A stretch of DNA of 64,000 bases from Heterotrichella gracilis (taxonomy: Eukaryota > Sar > Xanthophyceae > Tribonematales > Xanthonemataceae). The stretch's first letter is position 1. Each line of letters opens with the position of its first letter. A program made the translations under genes and the position numbers. Location: NCBI GenBank assembly GCA_032358255.1, contig JAULBX010030041.1:62001-126000 (forward strand), written 5' to 3'. The notes under the pieces were generated by a model. The model had not been told where the DNA came from. It did not search any database and saw only the letters and a list, made by a program, of their open reading frames with translations. Below are positions 46,116-56,634 of this stretch, one piece after another.

Positions 46116-46956
46116 ATGGCTGAGGACAGCGATGTTTCCCTACCCAAAGGTACCCCCTCAAATTGGAGCTCTGTTTGATGGAGGGATGGGGCCCAGAGGC
46201 TCAAACAACAACCTGACACGCTGTTAATACACTGCAGCGTCCCTCACGAAGATGATCAAGGAGGCTATGCCTGCTGACATGAGAGTAGCCAGTGATACCA
46301 TGGACATCCTCATGAACTGCTGCGTAGGTGGGTCACAGGGTACCTGTAAGCAATACGGGTCAGTGACTCACCGCTTCTTGTGTCGCGTGCACACGGTTGA
46401 CTGTTATGTCCATGCAGAGTTTGTGCAACTGGTGTCGTCTGAAGCCAACGAGGTGTCCATGGGGGAGAAGAAGAACACAATCACACCTGAACACGTCTTG
46501 AAGGCTTTGGACCAGCTAGGGTTTCAAGAGTTCGTTTCTGAAGTCTCTGCAACATACGGGCAATGGAAGCAAGACAGCAAAGGTGAGCTATCGCACTTGT
46601 CTTGCCATGCTGAAGGCCAAGTGTTCAAACTGGCGCCTATTAACCCTGCCCCATGCGTTGCAGCGCAACGATCTCAGAACAACCTGAAGAAGCCCAAAGA
46701 TGAGTCTGGCATGAGCGAAGAGGAGATGGTGAGTACCAGGCTGGCAAATCTTGACAATCCATGCACCCAGTTTGGAACAGCAGAGGTGGCTCACTGCCTG
46801 TTTTGTGCCTTGCAGATTGCCCTGCAACAACGGATGTTTGCAGAGGCGCGTGCCCGCTCATATACTGCACAGGCTCCAGATTCAGCAGGGGCAACAGCGG
46901 CACAGTCTGGCTGCAGCGCGCAGGCCTCGGGCTTGAAGAAGGAGCCAGCCTCTTAG
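46116..46956 (+). CDS. DR1: NC2-beta (DR1) histone-fold transcription regulator
   Basis: Exons 46116-46149, 46238-46327, 46418-46582, 46664-46728 and 46816-46956 give 164 residues. The histone fold (about 5-90) reads LPKASLTKMIKEAMPADMRV, DTMDILMNCCVEFVQLVSSE, ANEVSMGEKKNTITPEHVLK and ALDQLGFQEFV, followed by the Gln/Lys-rich segment and the SGMSEEEM block typical of plant DR1. NC2-beta pairs with NC2-alpha (DRAP1) and binds TBP on promoter DNA, blocking TFIIA and TFIIB. All splice sites are GT/AG. Divergent from the CHERP-like gene. Confidence 0.96.
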
Positions 46957-48020
46957 TGACCGGTGCCACATCAGAGGCGACAGCAGCAGCGCAGTAGGAC
47001 CCGTCAAAAATCGTCTGTGAATGTCAGCAGCAACAAGCAGCAACATTGCTACGTCAGTTTGCTGTATCATGTGGGCACCTGCAGCAACATTGTTTTTGGG
47101 GAACTGTATCCCTTGTTTTCTTGTGCCCATAGTACCTTTCTTCATTGCTTTGCTTCTATTCAATCCAGTTCAGCTGCAACCCTCGAATTTGCTTTGCAAT
47201 ATGATGTGCATCAGAGTACCTCATGTGGTGATTAGGTGGACAATTTGATCGACAGCTTCAATACAGTGCTATACCAGTGGTAGCGGCTTCTATTGCCCAC
47301 ATCTGAAGCCCCATGACAACGTGGTGGCGACAACGTCTCGCGGTGCTTAACCGGTTCCATTCTTTCCATGTATAACCTTGTGTGTAAACAATATGACAAG
47401 GTGTTCCGGCACTTGGAGGTACAGCAGTGTACACAGGCTGTGTGAACCATTTGACCCTAAGGGTTGGGGCATCCATGCATAGGGCTGCTTATGCTGCACA
47501 ATCACTCAGTTTATGCAAAGTTGAACTCAGGAGTTAAGTTTATGTAGAAGAATCAACAATATATAGATTTGCATAAGACAAGACACTGCGTGCACGCATG
47601 CTCGCCGGGGAGTCGGGAAGGCAGCGAGGCTTGTTGTACAGAAACCCTAATAGGGTTTTACTTTGTGTGGGGCTAAACATGTTTTGCGCCGACAGTGTTA
47701 TCACCGAAAGCTGCTCTCTGAGAGGCAAGCATATCAGGTGATACCAGATCACCGCCACTCTTTACATCTGCCTACGACTCCTTGCATACTTAAACAGAGG
47801 GTTTGGTTGCACGGGTGGCATTCAGGTGGCAATTGTGCATGCATGCTTGGCAAGGGTAGCACTTTGAACTTGTCCCAAGGATTTTGCTGCTGTTGCTGTG
47901 CACATGACAAAAACTGGTTTCGCAGCCTCGTTCCCTCCTAAGCGCTGTCGCGCTTGAGTTGTAGTGGGTTTACGGGCCTCAAAACTGCTGCATCTGTACT
48001 CCAGTACTGCGTGATTCAGG
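46957..48020. other. Intergenic region, DR1 to TLC gene
   Basis: About 1.06 kb with the DR1 3' UTR and the upstream region of the next gene. A short AACCCTAATAGGGTT palindrome, related to telomere repeat, lies near 47642-47657. Confidence 0.5.
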
Positions 48021-49607
48021 ATGGCATTCACAAAGGCACTGTTGGAGTTCAACAGCCTATCCAAACCACTGGCAGAAGCCATTGGATCCACACCAATCGG
48101 TAGGGTGGTTCTGTCTGAGCTCAAAATGACACTTTTAAACCCTGCACTGCCAGATCACTAAGTGGCTGACAAGCGTTTGGGACTGCAGGTCCCGAGTGGG
48201 CGTACTTTGCGATATACGTGGTCTGTTTTGGAACCATCCTGCTGGTGGCATCGCAGATAATCAACGCTTTGACAGGCTACAAGGATGGGGCTCGCAGGTA
48301 CTGGCCAGTGATCAGTCATCCTGTACCTGGGTACCTTGACTCTTAATTAACCCGTTTCCTGTGTGACAGTGTACTTCTGGGCACGTGTGTGATATCTATG
48401 TGCCATGGCGTATCCACCACGGGCCTTGCCTTCGAACGGGTAAGCACCCAACTTCACAAAACTTGGATGTTATATGCATGTCCCATACCATGGACAGGAC
48501 ACAACGGCAGGCACTCACCTTTTGTTGCTTTGCACTGCAGCTGAAGGGGTGGTTTCCAGGCAGCTTGGAGGAGGTGAACACACCAAATGACGTGCTCATC
48601 CTGCAGTTCTCAACGGTATGTTCCTCTCCAAGGAATATAGTAAATAATGAGTACCGCCACGGGTCTGATGAACCAAGTTGCTCTTCATGTTGCAACTGCT
48701 ATTCATTGATAGGCCCCTGCAAGGAGCTACGCCAACAAACACTTTTTAACAGTGGTGTATGGTTCTTGCAGGCCTACATGATGGTGGACTTGTTCGGGTA
48801 TCTGATTCCCTTCACACCAACCGACCTGCTGTTTGTGGGCCACCACATCATAGTGTCCTCGTACATGATCACCAGCTGGTACCTAGGCAGGGGTGCGGTG
48901 TCGTGTTTCATCCTCATGTTCCTGGGCGAGGCGACATCCATCTTCCAGAATATGTGGGTATCGTCCAAGGAGCTGCGGAACGAAAGCAAGGTGAGCTGCA
49001 TGTCCTGCAGCTGCTGCTGGTGGTTTGCATAAGTAGGTCGCTTGAAGACAATTATTGGTGTCAAAAGCTTGCAAAGCATGCCATCCAGGCAGAGTATCGT
49101 GGCGTAATCCCCATTGCAATTTCATGAAGCGGGAATTTGACACAAGTGCTGTTCCTGCAGTTTGCCGCCAAGCTGTATGCAGAGCTGTCCCCGCCCTACA
49201 CTGTCTACTTCATCTTTGTCCGGTCAGTGTGCGGGCCAATTGCGCAAGTCTACATCCTGTACAACCTAGCTTGCAACTGCCCAAACCTGCCGCTGTGGGC
49301 AAAGATCCTATGGTCTACATCGTCCAGCATAGGTGAGAAAAGGATGCTGCTGCTGCATGCTTTGCCCCCAAAAATGCCCATCATCTTGTGGCCGCATGCA
49401 CTATCCAGGGAGCATGTATGAGCTCCAGGTAGCTCGGTGCATTGCACACCATTCACGGTACTTTGACATGAGTTCCCCGTGTCCGGCATTGCAGGCGTTG
49501 CTGGCAGCCAGTTGTGGAGCTACAAGATGGCTAAAGGGTACCTGCGGATTAAGGCAAAGAAGCGGCAGCAGCGTATTCAACTGGAGGCAGCACTCAAGAG
49601 CGATTGA
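48021..49607 (+). CDS. TLC-domain multi-pass membrane protein
   Basis: Exons 48021-48099, 48189-48297, 48370-48439, 48541-48615, 48772-48990, 49161-49332 and 49495-49607 give 278 residues. Hydrophobic segments include WAYFAIYVVCFGTILLVASQ, VLLGTCVISMCHG, AYMMVDLFGYLI, LLFVGHHIIVSSYMI, AVSCFILMFLGEATS and YTVYFIFVRSVCGPIAQVYI. The D-x-F-G-Y followed by GHH-I-V pattern is characteristic of TRAM-LAG1-CLN8 (TLC) proteins of the TLCD/TMEM136 type rather than of ceramide synthases, which carry a longer Lag motif. The C-terminal tail is strongly basic (YLRIKAKKRQQRIQLEAALK) and presumably cytosolic. A role in membrane lipid composition is the family expectation. Confidence 0.85.
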
Positions 49608-50982
49608 TTGCAGGGCTAGTCAGGACCTGTGGGCAAGTATGTGCGGGTAGTGTAAGTAAGTAAGTATTTGCTTTCCAGCTTCGAGGCCAGGTTAGCATGT
49701 CTGGGTATGCCTCACCCCAGTCCTAGAGCCAAGGCTTAACTGACACTCTTTCGAGTGTGGCAGATGGTGGCCAACCAGTCGTGCCGCTTACCGCACTTTC
49801 GTGCTCCCCATTTTATGTGCTCCCCATTTTATGTGCGGATAGTGTAGTCAGCCAAATTGGACAACATTGCAAAGAACCTGGACAGCTAGCTCATGCACAA
49901 GTCAGATGATCATGTTGTGCAGATATTCATTCATTGTGATGCAAGCGATGGTGCGGCATCTGTAGGCACCGCAAGTGCATGCTTATTGAAGGGCTCCAGC
50001 CGCCTGCCACATGTGATGCCTGGGCCCAGCTGTGCGGCAGTAGGTCCGTGGATTGACGGTGACAAAAGAAATCAATTTCATCATGGTTCAGATGTTCATC
50101 AGCACTACATGAATTGATGCCCTTGTGCCACACGGTGTGACATTGCAATGTTATTACAGTTCAGTTTAGGCATCTTTGCGTAGCACATGCTGAGCCTTAG
50201 TAGTGTACCACTGTAGCTCCTCAAGAACTCCTTTTTATCTTCAAGTTGACTGAAAAAATTGCTGTACATTCTCTCCGTTTTTTTTGTTCCACTGTGCAGT
50301 GCACACCCCTCTGAGAGACTAGTAGTAGGAGACTCCACCGTGCCCTAGTCTTAATTGCCAATACCATATGGTATACCGATGGGATGCATACCATCGGTAC
50401 CATACCATCGTAGCAATTAGCAGTCATTAAATCAAATTTTGGAGCAAGCCCTGAAGCCTCGAATGGTAGCGTGTTTAACCAGAAGCACATTCAGTTGTCT
50501 CAGCCCAAACTGCCATAATGGTAGAGACTTCATTATTGCGCTAGCGCTCAGCAGCTAGGAGTGTCACAGTGAACGATCCATCTTGTAACATGTACGGATT
50601 CTGAATCAGTCAGAAAATTGCCAATTGCAACAACAGCCACTTGGCCCTGGCTGGCAGCTTTACTGAAGCGGCCGGCTTATATGTATTGCGCGCAGCCTTC
50701 AAGCTGTGCAAATCGGGCAATGCGATGCAGCTGCAGCATACTAGTACCCCAGGCTGGTGCATGCCTCGCCGAATGCGCACGAAACATGATTGCGGCGATC
50801 GTCATGAATTACTCTCAGAGTGAACAAAACAAAATTTTTTTGGTTGAAAGTTTCAGTTGGAAGAACAAAATGTAGCTGTATTTTGAATATATTAATCAAG
50901 CTCAACAGACTGAGTGTGTCCGGCCTGGCACCATGCCCCTTGTAGGCTTGATGATGTAATGTCAATCATATCAGAGCTGTTT
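49608..50982. other. Convergent intergenic region with small repeats
   Basis: About 1.4 kb. A tandem duplication of GTGCTCCCCATTTTAT lies near 49800-49835. Nested inverted repeats around TACCATATGGTATACCGATG lie at about 50358-50412. No gene recognised. Confidence 0.55.
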
Positions 50983-52890
50983 TTAAATAATGTCTGATAA
51001 TGTGTACACAGGACTGCGCGCGGCGCGTTCCCTTCCTTCTTGAAGGTCTTCCTCGTTGGGTTGGGACGGATTAGGTACCAAGCATTCAGACTCCGGACTG
51101 TCCGCTGCTGGTTCAACATCGGAGGTGAGCCCCAAATGCCGTAAAAGGTCCCCACAAATCTCCTCCGTCGCAAAAATGCCTTCCTTGCTGCTGCTTGTAA
51201 ACCTCTCAGGCTGTGCTGCAATCGCCTCCGCCATGCTCCCGGACGTTGCCCCAGGCACAAAGGCCCGGCTGACCAATGCTGCCAGCTCTGCAAACAGAGG
51301 ATGAGGTCAGCGCAGCGGTGATATTGTACCATGTAGAGAACAGATGCAAACCCAATTTACGCATAAATGATAAGAATCGTGGGTGCAAAAGGAGTATGCA
51401 AATTTGGAAGGCTGTAATGCTGGGTACATGAACATGCATGCAGCGTGCATCATGCAAAAGCATACACCACAATGCAAGCGCAATGCACGGCACCCATCGT
51501 ACCCAAATCATTGTCATCATCACACAGGTACACGCACTCCTCCCCCTTCACTGCATAGTGGCGCATCACGTGCAGTGCAGCCTGCGCCTTGCCCGACGTC
51601 GAAGGGTAGATGTCAGCGCAGCCAAGGTTGAAGGAGCACGCTAATTCTGAGGGGAGGGATGCCAGCACTTGCTCCAAATCGGTGGTGGTTTTGGGCAGCG
51701 TGAGGCGTAACCGGAAGGCTGTGGTGTAGCTGTTCCCATCAGGTTTCCATCCATCGGAAAGCAGCTGGCGGTACACATCCCAGAGCAAGCCTTCCCGCTG
51801 TGCTGGAGGCACCCCGTCCTGACCCCAGGGACCTGTATATGCACAGGCATGAGTATCATTCAGCCCTGGTCATGGGCGCTATGGCTGCACCAGCATGCTT
51901 GATGGCATTCTTCAAGTGATTACCCGATTGACCAGGCTCTCTAAGCGCCGTGTGCTGTCCGTGATACGAGAAACAAACGACAGTACGGAACAAAAGAACC
52001 GGACACTATTTTCCTGGCATGTTCTCATGCTGCTTCCCCCAAAACCCTTACCAGCCACTGCCTGCATCCGTCTCCACTCAAAATCCTCACTGTAAGGGGC
52101 ACATGTTCCAAGCTCTGGACTCAACCAGAACAGCCTGCCGCCGTTCTCGGTGATAACAGCGTCTGCTTTGGGCACATAGGGCAGCCGCTGCATCACTGTG
52201 GATGTCCTGGCGCCACTGACGATTACCAAGGGAAACCCATGCTGCCGTACTTGTGCCAGGAGCTGAAGGGTTTTGTGGGATATGATCCCCTGCAGCACAA
52301 ATGCGGGGTAGGTTGCTGGTGATGGCTGTGCTCTGCAAAGCGTGTGGGTGGCGTGTGGCGGTGAGAATTGAGCTGGGTCCACAGCGCATACATAGGCGAG
52401 AAAGTGGCAACAACTTAGGGCGGCAACACCAGACATTGTATTCTTTTATATGCTATTTCCCCTGCCACAGGCATGCAGCAGGTTATTCAAGCACAAAAAT
52501 TTGTGTGCAACTTGCCCACCCCTGGGCGTACCTGCATGCCAGTTGTTGATGGGGGCAACTTCAACACAGCGTGCCTCTCGCCATCCTGCATCAGGACAAA
52601 TGGCATTGAAAAATATATGTGCGTCACCAAACTATGCCAGCTAGTACACCAGCGAACGCACTCCCCTTGTGCATATGTACAGCTGGCATGCCTGCCAGGG
52701 CGCATCCCACTGGAGACCTGAGATGAGTTCAGTGTATAGACATGAGACTTACATTATCTTCAAACTCAACGGCTCCGGGCTGCGAGGGATGTGGCCCCAA
52801 AAACCTCCCCAAGGTGTCCATGACATCTCCATAGTGAATCAAAGTCCCGTCCAGATCGGTGAAAACCACAGCGCGCCGCACATCACCCAT
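50983..52890 (-). CDS. HAD-superfamily phosphatase, sucrose-phosphatase/Cof-like
   Basis: Minus-strand exons 52890-52753, 52585-52532, 52289-52052, 51832-51503 and 51287-50983 give 354 residues. HAD motif I is VVFTDLDGTL near the N terminus. Motif II is VIVSGART, followed by ADAVITENGGRLFW, typical of the IIB cap class (Cof, SPP, MPGP). The motif III Lys is in STSGKAQAALHVM, and motif IV is CVYLCDDDNDLG. Phosphatase activity on a sugar phosphate or similar small molecule is inferred. The C terminus (about 70 residues) is acidic and Pro/Ser/Glu-rich, beyond the usual domain. No transit peptide is evident. Exon 2 is only 54 bp. Confidence 0.86.
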
Positions 52891-53634
52891 GCTGATAAGC
52901 AGTCTAGTAGCAGTGCCTAATATGGGGCTAGAGTTGCTACACGCTCAATACCCGACTCAATACCCGAACGGCGGCAGAAGTCGATGGATGCGCACTCTGC
53001 ATATGCATGCAAATTGGACACCTGCCTGAACTAGTGCGTAGTAAAACCCTCTACAGTGCCGGATCAGCACGGGTATACCAGCTTCGTAGTGGTTGTATTG
53101 ATCGTCCAAAGAAGCTTTTAAGCCTTACACTGTAGTTAAGGAGTACCGCAGAGCACTGCGCTTCTGCACAAAATGCATGCATGCATGTGGTGACAGGATA
53201 TTCAAGAATTTGGCCAAAAGGTCCTGGTTATTTCCCGGAATGCGTGTTCAGGGTGCTTCCGGGTTGCGTTGTTCCCTGTTTTCCTGAACCGGGCGACCTG
53301 CATAATCTCTGCTGCTGCCTGTGTTTCACCAGTGTGTGCTTTGTCACCCAGCCACTTAGTCAGCGCCAGTTTGCGTTCGACAGGACACCTTTCACGACAC
53401 TTCCCCCTATCAGTCAGCTACCAGTATCTCCTCTACCAGATTACCCTCGATACGTTTTACCAATTTGCTTTGAATAAAAGTGTGTTGGATTCCTACAGTC
53501 TTGCCAATCACCCCTTAACCAACACACCAACCGGTTGCAAGTTGCAACCACTCGGGACCTGTGTCCCAGCAGCTGGTATCTGCGAGCTGCACAAGTTTTA
53601 GGGCTAACAAACGCAACACCAGCAAAAAGCAGCC
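52891..53634. promoter_or_regulatory. Divergent promoter region, HAD phosphatase / unknown gene
   Basis: About 740 bp between start codons. A TGCATGCATGCATG tract lies near 53172-53186. No specific element assigned. Confidence 0.35.
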
Positions 53635-54372
53635 ATGGGGCTTAAAGGGGGCGCTGCCTTCACATCAGACCGTCTGATCGGAGCGGCTGACCACACCCAA
53701 CGACCAGTGGTCAGCACCCAGTGGTCCCCAAATAGGCGAGTCGTCCACGACTGCGCACCAAGTAGCAGCTCTGAGGGGCTTGGCTTTGAGTTTGTGGACA
53801 CCATGAAGCAGTTCAACGAGCAAGTACGACAGGTTGTGGACGCTGCCAGCGAGGGGGAGGCTGTGTCCGGGCTCCAGCTGAAGGCATTGCTGACACGGGC
53901 TATCGAGTACGAGACCCTGCTGATGCCGTACAGGAGTCACCCTGCGGCCATGCAGCTGGTACAAGTGCTTCTCGCCAACAAGAGCGCGCTGACGGAGCTG
54001 CTCACAGCCACGCTGCACGACAACTCGTGCAGGCCCATGGTGGTCAACAACATCAAGAACAACAACGAGAACAGCAGCAGCAACAGCAACAACAACACGG
54101 CCAGGTTCCTGCAGACGGTGCACACCAGGGTGGTCCAAACCTGGACAAAGGCAAGGCGGGTGCCACTTGGGAAGATTGTGCTGGGAGCCATCGTGTTCCA
54201 GTACCTCAAGCAGAACAAGATGATCTCATTCCAAGTCAGCAACCTGGGGGCGATGCAAGAGAGTGCCCAGGCAACGCAAGACAGGCTGACCAGACTGGAG
54301 GGCAAGCACAACAAGCTGAAGGCCCAGCTCAAGCGCAACGTCTTGTATCGCCTGTTCCGTGTGTTTGGGTAG
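53635..54372 (+). CDS. Intronless protein of unknown function with C-terminal coiled coil
   Basis: A single 245-residue ORF from ATG 53635. Residues 1-45 are Ser/Arg-rich; the MGLKGGAA start has Gly2 as used for N-myristoylation. A helical region with Leu/Ala heptads follows (about 60-130: VVDAASEGEAVSGLQLKALL, MQLVQVLLANKSALTELL), then an Asn/Ser-rich tract (NNIKNNNENSSSNSNNN). A moderately hydrophobic stretch (GKIVLGAIVFQYLK) and a terminal Gln/Leu-rich coiled coil (ATQDRLTRLEGKHNKLKAQL) complete it. No family is recognised. The absence of introns and the Asn-rich tract set it apart from its neighbours. Confidence 0.75.
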   Translation: MGLKGGAAFTSDRLIGAADHTQRPVVSTQWSPNRRVVHDCAPSSSSEGLGFEFVDTMKQFNEQVRQVVDAASEGEAVSGLQLKALLTRAIEYETLLMPYRSHPAAMQLVQVLLANKSALTELLTATLHDNSCRPMVVNNIKNNNENSSSNSNNNTARFLQTVHTRVVQTWTKARRVPLGKIVLGAIVFQYLKQNKMISFQVSNLGAMQESAQATQDRLTRLEGKHNKLKAQLKRNVLYRLFRVFG

Positions 54373-55200
54373 TTACACTCGGTTATTAATCAGCCAGCAG
54401 CACCAGCGCAGTGTGAAACCTTTGCCACCAACTTGGCGGCAGCTGGGGAGAGGGCATCACCCTCCACACGCAAAACACAGCCCACAGCAACTAGGGGAAA
54501 GCTGAAGCCCACCGCCAGATTGCTTCACAGCTGCCCATTGTGCACTGTACTCTCGATCCCGTGTTATGGTTTGTGAGTAAGTTCAAACAGAATCCCAACA
54601 GAATCCCAATCAGCAGCTGCATAATCTATTCTCGTGTTGTATTCCATGTCCCGCCATTGTTACAAACTTTGTGTTGTAACATTGCCAAGGTTGTTGGCAA
54701 GGCCCTTTCCATCCAACTAGGCTACTAAGCAAAATTAGGGCTGTTTATCAACAGTGACTGTCGTGTTCAGTTGAGTTCACCAGGTGTTTGAAGTCTGTAG
54801 ACATTGCATTTGTGACACTCCTTGTTATTGTATAATTCAACCCCTTGTCGGTACCCTACAATACTGTAACCCAGCGCATATTGCGTAGCTTGAGAAATTC
54901 AACAAAACGTGCTAATGTACATGTGCGCGCGTACCAGCATCATAGCGATGCTGGGTCACCCCAAGCTCGAAGACTTGTCCAATGAGAACTGAAGAATCTG
55001 GATAAATGTGACGTTCCCCCGGGGCCCGCCCCCACCCACTAGAACCATATGACTCTGCAAGTACACATCTCCGTGTCCGGCAGTCAAGTGGTCATGTGAC
55101 GACAGCTCCAGCGTTGCACCCAGCCTGACCCAGCACCTCTGCACCGTGCTCCCATGACTCTGCCCGCTCAAGGCCCACTTCACCACCTGGTGCCGGCTTA
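54373..55200. other. Convergent 3' region
   Basis: About 830 bp between the intronless gene (+) and a small minus-strand gene. A TGTAA motif near 54676 could serve as a green-algal polyadenylation signal for the plus-strand gene. Confidence 0.4.
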
Positions 55201-56347
55201 TTAGCTGCTAGCAGGCTCTGCCGCATTCGGAGGTGTGGGCTGTGACCGCCTTCTATAAGAGCTTGACAGCCGCTGAAAGAACCAACACCTTTGTTCAACA
55301 GTACGCACCCAGGTGCACGTGACAACGCTCAACAACAACCATATGGTTGGACATAGCGGATGCAGCATGGTAAAAGGTTACCCTGAATCCTACCCAATTT
55401 GCACGCATACTTGAATTGAATTAGTTAAGTGTGGCTCACCTTGAGCTCCATGATTTCAGCTTCGACCTGCTCCCGCGGGAACTTGCGCTGCTTCCTGTGT
55501 GCAACCCAGAATGCTCAGCTGGCTGGGGTAGGGTGCAGGTGGTGCCGTGCACAGCTGCTCCCACCGCACTGTCTATATATTGCAGTCAGGCACATGCAAC
55601 TGCAGTTATGCCTCTGTCAGAGACATGTGGCACAGCCACCCTGTATCCTGTGCAGAGCGGCCAGGCGGGTGTGTGCCATGCTTCATGCCCATGCGCCATT
55701 CCAGCCACCGGCCACTGAACACTACTCGACCCAAGGTCCATGCAGAGTTCAAGGTGCATCATGATCAGCATGAACAGCACTCACTTCTGCAGCCCCAGGA
55801 TCTCTTGCACCAGGGGCACCTTGTGCAAGGCCACAAGCCACAGCAGGTACCACCCTGCACAACAAGGGGAAGGGAGCCTCAAACTGGGGTCAGCGTGCTC
55901 GAGTTTCCAGACACGTGTGTTATTATTGCAGCCAGACAGGTGCTAAAGTGTTGAGCCAGTGCCTGCTGGCTGGCGGTGAGGTTGCACCAGGTGAAGCTGG
56001 CTGTGCATGGGCACCTGGGGTACAGGACCAAACTGCCTTCCTTGGGCGAGTATCTGGGTTGCAGCAAGCACATCAAGTACATTCCATACCATACAGTTGT
56101 GACTTGACAGGGACATTGCAGGCCGTCTCATTATTGCCCAAGGGTGTGGCTTAGTTCGTGTGGGCACAATGCATGCATATGCAGCACCTGAGCATGCACG
56201 ACACAGGTGCGTACCTAGGGATACCGACAGCAACACCAGTCCAACCGCAGATAACAACGCCCCCACTCCCAGCCCTTGGCGAGCGAGTGTCACCAGCCAC
56301 GCCGGCCAGGACGCGCTTAGTTGGGCAAAAACAGAGGGGTCCACCAT
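55201..56347 (-). CDS. Putative small membrane protein, model incomplete
   Basis: Three 3' exons fit well by phase: 55854-55785 (WYLLWLVALHKVPLVQEILG), 55494-55440 (KQRKFPREQVEAEIMELK) and 55272-55201, ending at TAA (RLSSSYRRRSQPTPP). A candidate first exon at 56347-56215 encodes MVDPSVFAQLSASWPAWLVT and a hydrophobic helix (GVGALLSAVGLVLLSVSLG). At least one exon lies between, perhaps about 56084-55925, which encodes SPKEGSLVLYPRCPCTASFT, but its boundaries do not match in phase and are unresolved. The product would have two or more membrane helices and a basic C-terminal tail. No family recognised. Confidence 0.5.
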
Positions 56348-56634
56348 GGCCCTGGTCCCGGCCCTAGCCCACTACAAGTGTATTGTGGCCATCGCCCAGT
56401 TGTCTAAAGATCTTAGAAAAGTGCTTTCCTCAACGTGCACAAGTGTCGCAGTTGGCAGCACCCCGCCTTATGTTTGAACACCAAGTTCCACTGTGACCGG
56501 TTGGCCCCGACATATATACGAGTGACCCTTACACAAGCTGTGGGCTCGTGGCTGTACTTGTAGACAACAAAGTGGTATGCCGGAGGGCAACATTCTCCTG
56601 TTTGTGGACGTTGGGAGGCAACGCGACGCATTGA
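56348..56634. promoter_or_regulatory. Divergent promoter region, small membrane protein / NCS1 permease
   Basis: About 290 bp between the two candidate start codons. No specific element assigned. Confidence 0.3.
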
